Origin: Terana coerulea
Taxonomy: Eukaryota > Basidiomycota > Agaricomycetes > Polyporales > Phanerochaetaceae
Assembly: GCA_024811115.1 (NCBI GenBank)
Contig: JAKOGH010000014.1
Span: 1-64,000, forward strand
Reading direction: 5' to 3'
DNA length: 64,000 nt
Shown: positions 1 through 15,429 of the stretch, piece by piece
How the letters are laid out: each line of letters opens with the position of its first letter
Position numbering within the stretch: the stretch's first letter is position 1
The notes under the pieces: generated by a model
What the model saw: the letters and a program-made list of their open reading frames with translations, nothing else
Databases searched by the model: none
What the model was told of the DNA's origin: nothing
Position numbers and translations under genes: made by a program

Positions 1-731
1 GACGAGCTGAATCGCGACACGGGTACGTGATTCCCAGGTATGCGCTGAATTGAGTTCTTGAATGGAACTCTCGTAGCCCTCCGTGTCTGTGAAGCCTTCG
101 TGTCGAGCAAGCCCGACGTGTCATTGGACAGACCCCGTGCGTTCGTGTATGTCTCCGCAGAAGACATCTTCCGGCCGTTCATCTCCGCGCGATACGTCGA
201 GACCAAGCGCGAGGCCGAGCTTGGTATTGAGCGCATGACGGCGAGCGTGCCCGAGTGTCGTGGTGTGTATATGCGACCGAGTGCGTACACCACGCCTTTC
301 ATTGATGAGGCATTGACGAACTCATCTATTCATTTGGTGCGATTACTGACCGACCAGGCCTCATATACCATCCTCACTTCCGCCCGCTCACGTCTCCAGT
401 CGCGGCGTTGCTGGACCTCTCAGCGTCCCTCCATTCTAAGGTCCCGCCGGGGATCCCGACGCCGTCAGGCTTCCTCCGTTCCATCGCCGGTCTGGGTCCA
501 CGTCCAGCATCTCAGTCCTCTCTTGTCTCACCGAGTCCGCTGGACTCGATGGCCAACGCGCTTACGATCCCACCCATTCACGTGGACCACGTTGCAGAGG
601 CGATATGCGTTGCTGCGGATAGCGACAGAGCGGACGTGCGGGGCGTAGTGGATGTGGCAGAAATGCGGAGGCTGATAGGGTGGACGCAGAAGGGCCAGCC
701 CATGGAAAGTGACGGTCCAAGTCCTACATAG
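1..731 (+). CDS. COQ11: COQ11-like NAD(P)-binding mitochondrial protein, 5' partial
   Basis: Exons <1..22, 77..280 and 358..731 join in phase; introns are 23..76 and 281..357, both GT...AG. The visible 199 residues contain FVYVSAEDIFRPFISARY followed by KREAE, then MRPS joined across the second intron to LIYHPHFRPLTSP, and a tail with IPPIHVDHVAEAI. This is the extended-SDR pattern of the yeast Coq11 (YLR290C) and NDUFA9-like family, which acts at the mitochondrial inner membrane in or beside the coenzyme Q synthesis complex. The N-terminal Rossmann glycine motif lies off the left edge, so cofactor binding cannot be seen. The stop is TAG at 729-731. Family assignment is from memory of the motif; another atypical SDR remains possible. 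Confidence 0.66.
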
Positions 732-1407
732 CTACATTGATAGGAAGGGTGTCAATACATAACTTCGCTCGTGTGGATTGTTGTGGACCGTTCCGAACGA
801 AGAAGAGAAGAACGGGTCAAAAGCTTGTACGCTCGGTTCTCTCGCTGGGGACGAGTACCGTACTGCATATGTATCATGCCAGCATTTCTTTCAGTTACGT
901 TGCAGTGCAATTCCTACCAGCCCTGGCTGTCCGTGCAAAGTTCTACGCAATTTGTATGCAATCTTTCTACTGCTTCGTGCTATGGATGACGACGAGTCTC
1001 GGCTCACGGCGGCGGGATTGCTGATGGATTCGTGCTCGTGATCATGACTGGGCGCAAAGGAGTTTTCGCACAGTCCCTCAAGATCACAGCCGCTGCGTAT
1101 ATACGAGTGAGCACAACTCCCCCTCTCTCTTCCTTCATCCTTGTTCTCTGAATCCTTCTTTGCGGCCTGAGCGTGCACATAAAGTCTCCTAATTTTCTGC
1201 GCAAAGATCGCGACCAGGCTGATTGCACCAGCTCGCCTGTAAACGCAGGCGCTTACGCTTTGAATTGGCGTGCCTGCGGTCGAACGATTACAAACTTTAG
1301 GTGCGGCCATCATCGTCATTTCCTTGGGTTTTGGGGAGCCATAAAGCTTATGCGCCGCGTACCGCCCCAGCACCGTCTCTGGTTCCTCCCCTCGCCGTCC
1401 TCGCCCT
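732..1407. other. Intergenic, COQ11-like to adenylate kinase
   Basis: No conserved coding frame on either strand. It holds the 3' flank of the upstream gene and the promoter of the adenylate kinase gene. A long minus-strand open frame at 891..1904 runs through it but is a shadow of the kinase exon. Confidence 0.6.
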
Positions 1408-2546
1408 GTGCATGTCCGTCCTCGTCGCCCGCCCCTCGTTGCTTCCGCCGGCCCTGCGGCCGCACCGCGCCCCGCCGCGCATGGCGCGCGCCGGGCGTTC
1501 GGCGGCTCGTCCACATCGCACAAGGCCCTGCCGTTCAGCCTGGGGGCCGTCCGCGAGACGACCGCGGACCCGGAGGGAGGGAAGATGTTGCGGATGTTGA
1601 TGTTCGGGAAGCCGGGTGCGGGCAAGGGCACGCTTTCAAGCAGGCTCGTCAAGAAGTACGAGATCTTGAGCTTGTCGACGGGAGACCTGCTGAGGCAGCA
1701 TATTGCAGAACGGTGCGTCCCAAGCATGATACCGATAGAATGAGAAACTGACTTGGTGCATAGGACGGAGGTGGGACGAATGGCGGAAGAGATCGTCGCG
1801 GCAGGCGGTCTCATCTCGGATGACATTATGCTTAAGGTTGTTACGAGTAGATTAGATTTGCTGCATAATAAGGTACGTCTTCTCAGCTTTAGTGGGAAGC
1901 CCATTCACTCATAGGACGCAGCATTGGATATTAGATGGATTCCCTCGGACATTGGGCCAAGGGAAGCTTTTGGACGAACACCTGCGGTGCGCATATACGT
2001 CCCATCCTAATCCCACTCCGAGCTAAACAGCATTCGTTCCATAGACAACAGAAGACACCACTTAGTCTGGTTGTCAACGTCGACGTCGCAGACGAAATCA
2101 TCTTGAGCCGCATCTCGGACCGCTGGGTCCACCTACCCTCCGGAAGGGTCTACAACCTTTCCTACAACCCACCAAAAGTTGCTGGCCTCGACGACGAGAC
2201 GGGCGAACCGTTGACGAAGCGGCCGGATGACAACCCTGTACGTCTCTTGACTTGACCCTCTCTCCAGCCGATCTCAACATAAATACAGGAGATCTTCGCC
2301 CGCCGCTTGGGCAAGTTTTACGAAGCGACGTCTCCGCTCTTGTCGTATTATGGTAGCCGGGCGGCGAACGGCACAGCGCTGGTGACGCTGAAAGGAGCGA
2401 CCTCTGACGAGATTTGGCCGCAGCTCGAACACGTCCTCCAGAGCTCGTTCCCGTCGCTGAAGGAGCGTGCCGACATCAGACGGCGGAACAGCCTCAGCGA
2501 CGCCGTTCTCGCTCGTGACACCGACGCAGCGCAGCTCGTGCGGTAG
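1408..2546 (+). CDS. ADK2: Mitochondrial adenylate kinase (GTP:AMP phosphotransferase type)
   Basis: Exons 1408..1712, 1764..1872, 1922..1986, 2045..2237 and 2289..2546 give 309 aa. It catalyses NTP + AMP to NDP + ADP. The P-loop GKPGAGKGT begins near residue 66, followed by the AMP-binding TGDLLR, DGFPRT, the lid [14 protein letters not shown] and TKRPDDN. The lid has no zinc cysteines and carries the [16 protein letters not shown] stretch usual in AK3/Adk2 enzymes. About 60 residues rich in Arg, Ala and Pro precede the kinase domain and look like a mitochondrial targeting sequence, which is why the upstream ATG at 1408 was chosen over the internal methionine before LRMLMFGK. Convergent with the methyltransferase gene 242 bp downstream. 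Choice between ADK2/AK3 and AK2 subtypes is inference. Confidence 0.9.
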
Positions 2547-2787
2547 TAGTATTATAGACTTTGGGGTGCTGTTCACTTTTGGTGCTTGAGTTTGGAATCT
2601 TTGTTGTTTGGGGCCTACTTTACTTCCGCTGCAGTTTTCACTATTCCTTTCCTTTTGACTGTATTTCTACGGATTGTGATGTTGCCTTTCTTTTCTCAAC
2701 AAGTGTATATGTAGCTGCTGTCTGGCAATCCACCTTGCTGTGAGATGTGCTTACTTGAAGCAGTGTCTGCTGTGAGCATGTGTGTGA

Positions 2788-3828
2788 TTATCGCAGTGCA
2801 TACATTTTGACATCGTACAGTCCCACAGGAAACCCACGCTGCAGCTGTTCGTGCACCAGAGTCAAGCCTGCTTGAGTAAATGCCTTTTCCATGCCTTGTC
2901 CGATCTGCAGTATAGTCACGAATATCAGCCGCCGTCGAGTACATGCAAAGCCACTACTGACCTCGTCAGGCTCGAGTCGCTCTCGTCGAACAGAGTTACC
3001 GCGCTCCCATCGTCCGCATCCTGGCAAAGATTCTCCTTCACCACAATTACACTGCTATCCGCGTCCCTCATCGCCTCCTTGCACCTCCGGAAAAATGCCA
3101 CCAGGTCCACGTCGCTCAAATGGCCGAGACACCACTGGCACCATATCACGTCAAAGTTCGACTGCGCGTCGCCAGTTATGCTACCTTCCGGTGACCACCC
3201 GACTCTGCCGACGAGCTTCGTGTCCTGCAGCGGATCTGACGGATTGAACGCCTGCAGGGTTCCCTGGACAAGCGTCACGCTCTTCGTCTGGTCACGCACG
3301 CCCTTCCAGCGACCATGCACGCCGTCTTCAACCAGCGTCCCGTCTGCGCTACCCATGCCGCGGCGGTACGCTTCTTGATGAAGATACTGACGGGCTCCAG
3401 CAGCACGACGTCGTCCACCAGGTGCAGGAGGACGTCCGCCGTAACCCGTCCGACGCCCGCGCCGACGTCGACTGCGCGTATGCGGCGCGCGGGCTTTGCG
3501 GAGGCGGCGAGGGGACGCACGGCGGATGGGACGGTGCAGAGGTCTGGGCGGAGGTGCATAAGGAACTGGCGTGAGCCGAGTGCGTCTACGCGCGGAAGGG
3601 ACTATAATTGTAGTATGTCAGCCTGCAATAAAAAGCCAATAGGTAAATGCTTACCCCGTTTCCGAAACCACCTAAAATATGCCCCGGTCACTCCAATGGG
3701 CGACCTTTTGAGCATGGTGAGAGCTCACCGAGTACGCCGTCGTAGCTAGCCTCCTGGTTATTCCAGTACTCGATGCCGTCTTGCACATCTGGCTCAGCCT
3801 CTGGTTTTGTCCCGGTTGTCGTGGCCAT
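2788..3828 (-). CDS. TAE1: Protein N-terminal (alpha-N) methyltransferase, NTM1/TAE1 type
   Basis: Minus-strand exons 3828..3729, 3671..3655 (17 nt), 3601..2962 and 2904..2788. The product would be a SAM-dependent methyltransferase that modifies the exposed N-terminus of proteins beginning X-Pro-Lys after Met removal (ribosomal proteins in yeast). Signature segments are IEYWNNQEASYDGVLGG, the SAM motif VDVGAGVGRVT, then IWCQWCLGHL, IVVKEN, a TRS-type loop and QRGFPVGLYDVKMYAL at the C-terminus. Two single-base corrections are needed to keep frame: a missing base in the GGG run at 3352-3354 and one in the AAAA run (plus TTTT) at 2885-2888. With both, all phases close and 291 aa result. Without them an automatic model would need non-consensus micro-introns. 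Divergent from CSM3. Confidence 0.82.
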
Positions 3829-4071
3829 GGTGCAGATCAATAGCGAGTATAAGTCTCAGTGGTCAGAAATACGTTCAGTCCTGTCTCCCTAGGTATGTAG
3901 GAGTACGTAGGCAGACTCGGTGTATGGGATGGTCGTCTCTAGACTTTCAGTCGGCAAAGCCGAGAAGCGCTTTGTCGGCACCCTCAAGAAGAGGCAAACA
4001 AGGCCAAATAACGCGTTGGCGAGACGCGCTCATTTCGTTGACACGTCCACCAACCAAGCCAGACCCACAAC
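3829..4071. promoter_or_regulatory. Shared divergent promoter, NTM1-like and CSM3
   Basis: The two start codons face away from each other across 243 bp, so both 5' leaders and promoters must fit here or overlap. No TATA box or other specific site stands out to the eye. Confidence 0.45.
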
Positions 4072-5535
4072 ATGGACCTCGACAACATCTGGGACGAGCC
4101 CGTTGTACCGTCACCACCGCGTGCCACAGCGAGCGAGTCCGCAACACCGTCGCGCTCGGCGCGTCCATCGCCCGCCAAGCGGCGGCGCACGTCGCTCTTC
4201 CTATCGTCTGACGAGGAGGATAATCCGCCTGCTACTGCACCGTCTCGCAAAGCCCCCGCACGCCGAAGAAGACCGTGGACGTCGATGCGCTGTTTGATGA
4301 TATCCCGGATGACGACGAGATCGGCGATCTGGCACCCGCGCTGGACATCGAGCAGCTCCGCCGGCAGGCGGACTCCCAGCATGCGAGGCGGGCCCCGGCG
4401 CTGACGCCGCATCAGGTCCTGCCGAGCAGCTCGCCAGGGCGGGATCTCGACGACGACGCAGATTCTGGGAAGAAGAGGAAGGACGACGATGACGAGCCTG
4501 GGGAGGGAGGGAAGAAGAAGCGGAGGCAGCCTGCGAGACTGGACGAGGCACGCTTGCTTGGGAAAGACGGGTTCCCTGCGCTGGTGAAGACTTCTGAGAA
4601 CTTCAAGCCAAGAGGAAAAGGCCATGAGGTGCGTGTGTTATGCATAGTCTCCGCACGTTTATTAACCGAAATCTAGGTATCAGACCTCAACACGCTGTTG
4701 CAGGTGTACCAATTTTGGTCACATAAAATGTATCCAAAAACACCATTCAATGACTCAGTGCAACGAATTGAGAAGCTTTGTCACTCGAAGCGCATGCACG
4801 TACGTCTCCCAACCACACCACAGTTCGATAATCATTAAGCCTTTCTCTCTACTAGAATGCCGTCGGCCAATGGCGCGATGAAGCGAAGGGCCTCATCAAC
4901 GGCCGCGCACCGGAACAAGACCCTTTGGAATCCCAAGACGAGGACAGCGACAACGATGACGAAGATGCCGACCACGCGCAGCCAGCTGCCGCTGCGAAAC
5001 AACCAGAGGCGGCCGCGGACGACGACCAGGGGCAACGGTCCTCGAGCCCCGCGTCGAGCGCGCCGCCGACGCGACCGCCCTCGTCCGCGTCGGAGTACCC
5101 CGACGACGACTTCGACATCGACGCGATGCTGCGCGAGGAAGAAGATATGCGCCTGACCGCCGCGGCCTCCAGTGCACCCAGCACCCGCCCGAACCCAAAA
5201 CCGGCCGCGCCGGCCGCAGACGACGACCAGGCGATGTGGGACGCGTTTAACGACTTTGAGGACGTACCCCCGCTGCTGCGGTGCCACGGAAGCCGACAGC
5301 GGACGACGAGGACGAGGACATGTGGGACGTCGTCCGGGAGTACGAGCAGGAGCAGGCTGTTACCGCCAAGCCTACAGCCGCGGTGCCGCTAAAGGGCTCT
5401 CACTGGCAGTTGGCGGTGACTCCTACTTCAAAGCAGAGCACAGGTGCGCGTGAGGGTGAGGGTGAGGGTGAAGGTGCACCGCGCGAGGAACAGCGAGCTA
5501 CGAACGACGAGGGCTGGGATGAGATGTACCTATGA
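4072..5535 (+). CDS. CSM3: Csm3/Swi3 replication fork protection complex subunit
   Basis: Exons 4072..4628, 4677..4799 and 4856..5535. The product partners with Tof1/Swi1 (Timeless) to stabilise stalled replication forks and promote sister cohesion. The Swi3 domain starts at LLGKDGFPALVKTSENFK, continues across intron 1 with LNTLLQVYQFWSHKMYP and ends near IEKLCHSKRMH/NAVGQW. N- and C-terminal regions are acidic, low complexity, with repeated short DxxDxMW-like acidic patches and an EGEGEGEG tract near the end. Frame requires one extra C in each of two C5 runs, at 4253-4257 and 5267-5271; with these both long exons close in phase and 453 aa result. The start at 4072 gives the MDLDNIWDEP N-terminus; upstream frames lack similarity. 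Confidence 0.85.
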
Positions 5536-5977
5536 ACTCGAAGTCAAAGCGTATCATACGGTGCCATTGCGGGACTGGCTACTGCCCCCACACGCTTCCT
5601 TACTCTTTGATGGAAGCCAAGTACTGTACATTGTGTACGACAGATATTCTGTGCAAATATCACCCGGCAAACAGGATCTACAACCCCGTCCGGAAGTCTG
5701 CGAAGCAAGAGATATGCATCTTGACAGTGCATATACATCCACCTGGGACCTGCGACTTGAATGAAGCTCGCTCATTTCCCTCGATCAACTGATACACACA
5801 AGATAGTTTAACGTTGAACACGACCGTATGCCCATTGCATGCAAATAGAACTAGCTACAAACATGAATGGCGCATAATACGCGTGTGATATATACGATAA
5901 AAAAGAATAATGCAACTGACAGACGAGAGAAATTCACAGAACGCGAGACAGCAATATCACAAAGCAGGTTACAGGCA
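5536..5977. other. Intergenic between convergent genes
   Basis: 442 bp shared 3' flank of CSM3 and the DPBB protein gene. No gene or repeat seen. Confidence 0.6.
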
Positions 5978-7229
5978 TCACATCAAGGACAGCGTAACGA
6001 GGGTGCGGACCATCGAGGGGAATCGGGAGGCTACCGCCGCCTGGGTCGTTAGTCTCGTAAATTTGCTCTTTGCCGCATCTCGCTCAGCCGGCCAGATACC
6101 TGCCGCGGGGACTAGCCCCACACACCAAGGAATGGAAAGTGAAGTGGGAAGGAGAAAACAGGCAGAAGAGGAAGTTTAAATGAACTTCCAAGCGACTGTA
6201 GAGCGCTTCAGCGACAAAATTCGCCAGTGATAAAGCAATGTACGTACCATCAAACTCGCCGAGGTCGAAGTCCCCGTTGGTCACCGAAGAGAAGGCACCC
6301 TGCGACAAGTCGATGGACAGGTCGCTCACACAAGTGGGGCACTCATCAGCGACTACGGCAACGGTAGTTGCACCAGTCTTGATGTTCGTGAGCTGGATAG
6401 ACTTTCCACAGTGGGCGCCGTTGTCGTAGATAGCAGAATCCAAGGCAATGACCTTGTCAGTATCCTGGTGGACAGTACCGCAAGCGCCGGCGGTGTTGTG
6501 CTGGAGGAACCAGGTAGCACTGTGAAAGAGTCAGTCACAGGTCCCAAGTAAGGTTTTGGAATGCGACGTACTGGCCAGTGTTGAGAGGGCCGGCAGCAGC
6601 TGACGTAGTTGAAGGAGCGGCCTTAGAGGAGCTGGCAGCAGCCTTGGAAGAGCTAGGGGCAGCGGTGGACTTGGGAGGAGCAGGAGCAGCGTTGTTAACC
6701 GCGCTGGAGGTGGCAACCGCAGTCGAAGCGGGGGTAGCGGCCGAGGAGGGCGCCGGGGTCGCGCTAGGGACGGCAGAGGAAGACTCCTCATCGTCGCAGT
6801 CCTCGGAATCATCCGACTCAGTGGGAGTAGCCGCGGCAGAGGTGGCGGAGGACGACGCGCTGCCAGGGGTGCAGTACGCCTTGCGGTTGTTCTGCAGGGT
6901 CTGCCCGATCTGCAGCAGGTTATGGTGAGCGTGACAAGCGTGCCAAACCATAACAAGTACAAACCAGCAGAGGGTGGCAGCAGTCAGAGAAGAACTGGGT
7001 GCCGTGCTGAGACGCGCAGCTCAGCGCAGTGTAACGGGTGCTGTAGGTGGCATACGGCTAATATACAAATGTTAAGGTGGCTGTATGCGCTGTGAAAAGC
7101 GCAAAAACGCACCTCAAGGTGAGCCTGGTCATAGGAGGCCGCATCCCTGCGGACTGCGGGGATGGCAGCGCCGGTGACGGCCGAGATAGCGGAGAGGGAG
7201 AGGGTGGCGAGGGTGATGAAGTTGAACAT
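5978..7229 (-). CDS. Secreted DPBB-fold (expansin-like / riboflavin-aldehyde-forming-enzyme-like) protein
   Basis: Minus-strand exons 7229..7113, 7057..6965, 6909..6572, 6519..6248 and 6099..5978 (313 aa). The N-terminus MFNFITLATLSLSAISAVTG is a signal peptide. A Cys-containing N-terminal segment is followed by a long Ser/Ala/Thr/Pro linker with an acidic SDDSEDCDDEE patch, then the double-psi beta-barrel: GHATWFLQHNTAGACG, DNGAHCGKSIQLTN, VVADECPTC and LSIDLSQGAF. These match small fungal barwin/RlpA-type secreted proteins that are induced in fruiting bodies and during wall remodelling; catalytic activity is unproven in the family. The last intron (148 nt) is the longest of the gene and the last exon encodes an unusual basic tail after GEFDG, so the C-terminal 40 residues are the weakest part of the model. 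Confidence 0.8.
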
Positions 7230-8658
7230 GTTGGCTTTCTGGTAGGATCGTAGGGGCTTTGACGCAAAGAGAGTGGGTGCTCGAGAGCTGAGGTGGGTGT
7301 AAAGACTGGGGCGGGTTTAAGTGAGTGACCGCTAATGAAGAGAAACGAGTAAGTCGCGGCGGGCGAGGAAAACGAGGCCTTGGGAAGACTTACCGTCAAA
7401 GCAGCGAGGGGAGAAGGGAAAAGGAATGGAAGGGAGATGAAAACCAGGAAGGGGTTGGGCGAGAAAATAGCGCTTCAACCACTTTAATATACCAACGCCT
7501 GGAGACCAACTCTCCCACGATTCTCTTGGACCCCACTCGCACACGGTCCCACCATTCGGAGTACTCCGGCGCCGTGGCTGCAAATCGGAGAGAATTATCC
7601 CAAAATTTCTAGGTGCTTTTAGCCCATCAATCTGAGCCCATTTTCCTGTGCACTCGGCACTGCCCTGGCAGACTAAAAGTGGAAGAGTATCGTCGCCTAC
7701 TACGCCCCGGCCGCAAGTCGCTCAAAGCGTCCCCGCATCGTCCGGCGGCGTGGTGGCGCCGATGTGAGACTGGCCAAGATTTGCTACAGTACTGTCGCGC
7801 GCACCTTAATGCAAACGCGCAACCCAATGCAAATCGTGTTTCCTGACTTTCGCGTTGAATGTGAGGATCTCAGAATATTAGTGCAGATAGTACATGGCAA
7901 TAGTACTGTATATATGTAGCGATATGGGACGAAGGGTAGTACTGCGCCGTACACATGAGAAACAGCTTGCAGAGAGGGATTTTGTGGTCACAGATAGCGA
8001 AGATCTTGCCTGAAAACATGATCTTGAGTGCAGCGGAGGTCTCTAGATCCCATTTCATAGGTTGCTCTTTCGTTTTGGGCTGCCCGATCTTGATATACTT
8101 GACACAGACAATGCGTTTTGTTGTTCTGGTGGTTGTGGACGTGACAGGGCTCGAAAGAGTGACACTAGGCGCATGAGCTTTGAACCCGATAAGGCAATGC
8201 ATGACAATGTGCCGGGCGGAGAATGGAGGGACCGGCCGACTTGCCGCTGTGACAGCTCTGTTTCAAATCGTGACAAAGTGCGCAACTGTGTGCAAATCTC
8301 AACATGCCTGAACGGCAACCTTCCGACACGACTCCCCCAGCTCGTTAAACCACTGTAAATTCAAATTATCTGCGAGACGTCCAGACACATCTTTATATGT
8401 ACAAAGCGCCGGTTTAAAGAGAACGCTGTTCTCCAGGGGGGCCCGAATAGCGAAACCGTTTGCACTAAGGTGCGCGCGACAGTATGTTGACTTGTAGGCC
8501 GTGCAGAAGCTAGCCTTCACGGATCAACTGGGCGGTGTCGGTCGTCATAGCTGCCAACATCCGGCGCCCGGTCTGTGCGCCGGCGAGACCTGCCTTCTTG
8601 TCTAAGGCCGTGCCTGTCCCACGCTACTCACCGAACGATCCACCACCACGATCCCGTC
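7230..8658. other. Divergent intergenic region with an inverted-repeat element
   Basis: 1.4 kb between the DPBB gene and the SCAMP gene. No conserved protein frame on either strand. Its middle is occupied by the TA-flanked inverted-repeat element at 7792..8482 described separately. Confidence 0.55.
7792..8482. mobile_element. Candidate MITE with 26-nt terminal inverted repeats, TA-flanked
   Basis: The sequence at 7792..7817 (CTGTCGCGCGCACCTTAATG and onward) recurs inverted at 8457..8482 with one mismatch. Each arm is bordered by a TA dinucleotide (7790-7791 and 8483-8484), as expected for a Tc1/mariner-type target duplication. The 691-bp interior shows no transposase frame. Whether it is a transposed element or an old inverted duplication needs other copies in the genome. 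Confidence 0.45.
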
Positions 8659-9879
8659 ATGAGTAAGGCCGCTAATTGTCTATCGTCGTAATCCCATTGA
8701 CAATGCCCGCATACTCAAGGTCAATTCACGGAGAACCCGTTCGCCTCGACGCATTCCCTCGACACGAACCCCTTTGACGACCCCGTATCTGCCAAGTCCT
8801 CTACCGCCCAAGTTGATGCTACCCGACTTGCCAATATAGACCAACGCGAGAGAGACCTCGAGCGAAGAGAACAAGAACTCACACAGAAGGCAGACTACAT
8901 CCGCCAGCATGGACGAAACAACTGGCCCCCATGTGCGTAGTCCTCGCTGCCTTACTGCGGAGTGCTGAAGGTGCCCGGCCCCTCGACAGTCTATCCCCTC
9001 ATATTCCATTCTATTCCTGAAGAAATACCAGAGGCATCACGACCTTTGATTACGAGACTATACCAGCTATGGCTTGTCCTGGCCGGGACCCTGCTGCTGA
9101 ACATGATCGCATGCATCTTTATCCTCATTTCGGGCGCAACAGGTGGTGGTAGTGCCTTGGGTTCAAGTATCGGGTGAGTGTCACGGCATTTGGCATGCTC
9201 CGACTGACTTATGTACGTCAACCTCTGAAGCTATCTCATTGTCATTCCACCACTGTCATTCCTACTGTGGTACAGACCAATCTATAATGGCTACATGAAG
9301 GAACAGGCGTTGTACTACTGTGAGTGCAATTTGCTTTGCATCGCTTCACAACGCATATCTTACTGTTCTTCAGACATGTACTTTATATTCGGTGGGTTTC
9401 ATCTCGCTTTCTCAGTATACATGTACGCCCTTCCCTCCGTACTCGAAGCACCCACTCGCTAACCGCCTCTACTACAGGATTGTTGGTATACCCAGGTATG
9501 AAATCAACAAATGTCACTCAGTCGTATGCTGAAACGATGGGTAGCACCGGCGCTGCTGGTATTATCGAAACAATCCGGATGTATATTGACGGCCATATCG
9601 CCGCCGGTATTTTGTGCACAGTCGCTACCGTTGGTTGGGTTCTTCAAGGCCTTGGAAACGCTTTCTACTATCGGCAGGTACGTCCTGATATTCGTCTGCC
9701 ACAAGAGTTTGTCTAACCATTACGCCACAGATATGGGCGCATCGCAAGGCACAGGGCCACACATTCGAGAAGGTATTGTTCTGCTATTTGTCTTCTCTCC
9801 CTCAAAAACTCACTGAAGAAAATAGGCTAAAGGAGAACTGGCCACTCACGGTGCTAAAGCCTACTTCAGGCGAGGATAG
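8659..9879 (+). CDS. Secretory carrier-associated membrane protein (SCAMP)
   Basis: Nine coding exons: 8659..8662 (4 nt), 8720..8932, 8990..9173, 9231..9319, 9374..9422, 9478..9495 (18 nt), 9545..9677, 9731..9772 and 9826..9879; 261 aa and every junction in phase. SCAMPs are four-span proteins of post-Golgi and endosomal membranes that act in vesicle recycling. N-terminal NPF motifs (ENPF and TNPFDDP) bind EH domains; a short coiled coil (QRERDLERREQELTQK) follows, then NNWPPFYPL and four membrane segments, with the conserved IFGGFHLAFSVYM and VGIPSTGAAG in between. The start rests on a four-base first exon (ATGA) spliced at GTAAGG...AAG, giving MSQFTENPF; the ATG at 8704 is out of frame. Confidence 0.9.
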
Positions 9880-10451
9880 GGTATTCAGAAATGGCGGAAT
9901 GGTGTATCTTTTTGGCTATGTTATACCTAGTATGATACACACCTGTATACTGCAGGCTTTAGTGTGTATCTCTTATTTATATCCAACGAACAATCTCATC
10001 ACGACCGCCTTCGACGGATTCTGCTTGTCTCGCTGTCCTTTGTTTCCAGTGGCCATGTCATCGCGCGTCTGATACATGAGGCCATGCGGGCGCTCACTAA
10101 ACCTGATCATGACAAGGCGGAGTTTAGATCTGCAGTACTTGAAGAAGGCACGGCTGATAGCCATCCTTTTCCTCAACCATCATCTATAGGTCAGTCCTCC
10201 CGTTTATCCACACTGAGCTCTGCACATACTGACTGTTTCAACGTACGTCCGTGCAGGTCAAAAGTTCCCAAAAACTCTTTCAGAAAATCTAAAAAGCAGT
10301 TTGCCTTGTCGCCTCCTGTGTACGTGCAATTTTCGTCTCGAGATGCGTAAGGTCGTCTCACACCGCCTGTTTGCAACACCCCTCCACGCATACAGTCGCA
10401 GAAAAGTCCACAAAGCAGTAACGACCATTCCATAACCCCCATAAAGAAAAT
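9880..10451. other. Intergenic, SCAMP to PAB1
   Basis: 572 bp with no conserved coding frame; holds the SCAMP 3' flank and PAB1 promoter/leader. The PAB1 leader just before the ATG is moderately A-rich (CATAAAGAAAAT at 10440-10451). Confidence 0.55.
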
Positions 10452-12742
<2,291 letters not shown>

Positions 12743-13165
12743 GCCCGTTGCCTGCACGGGGGCACAGGCTCAGGCTCGGCGTGCCAGACTCGCTTTGTTC
12801 TTTATGTTTGGCTGTGGTTGATCATGTTGTTGTACCAGTAGTGTTGAGGCCTCGTGCGCTGGCTGCTTGCTCTGTTTGCTCCTTTCCACCCGCCAACGGG
12901 GTTATGTGGTAGTCGTTCCTTTGTGTGTACTTTTATCTCAGGAACAGAGAGGCAACTTACTGCGATGTCATTGTGTGTGGGAAACCGATAAAAGTATACG
13001 CAGTCCTGCAGAAGCTTGTAGTGATTGTGACAAGGGGCACAGCCATCTGTGGACAACGTATGCCACTCGGCAAGAACACTAAGCAATACATGAATATTAT
13101 GGCCGAGTCTAGAGATACAACAACAACATGTAACAGAGTCCAGAAGAGATCTCGGGATGGCCCAG
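12743..13165. other. Intergenic between convergent PAB1 and SRP54
   Basis: 423 bp of shared 3' flank; no gene seen. Confidence 0.6.
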
Positions 13166-15316
<2,151 letters not shown>

Positions 15317-15429
15317 CGTGGACAGCGGCGGCAAGAGTAGCTTTCCGTTAGACGCCCGGAAGCAAGACTCCCATTTGGTGTCAGTCCAGGAAAGGCAAGC
15401 CATCAAAACCGAGTTGTTGAACGGTGAGC
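15317..15429. promoter_or_regulatory. Shared divergent promoter, SRP54 and SPT8
   Basis: Only 113 bp separate the two opposing ATGs, the tightest divergent pair in the window. No specific element could be assigned by eye. Confidence 0.4.

Noticed and set aside
891..1904. Long minus-strand open frame (337 codons)
   Set aside because: Antisense to the adenylate kinase exon; composition follows third-position bias of the real gene and shows no domain.
2788..3828. Calling the NTM1-like gene a pseudogene because of two frame breaks
   Set aside because: Both breaks are single bases in homopolymers and all catalytic motifs and splice sites are intact; same error type occurs in essential genes nearby.
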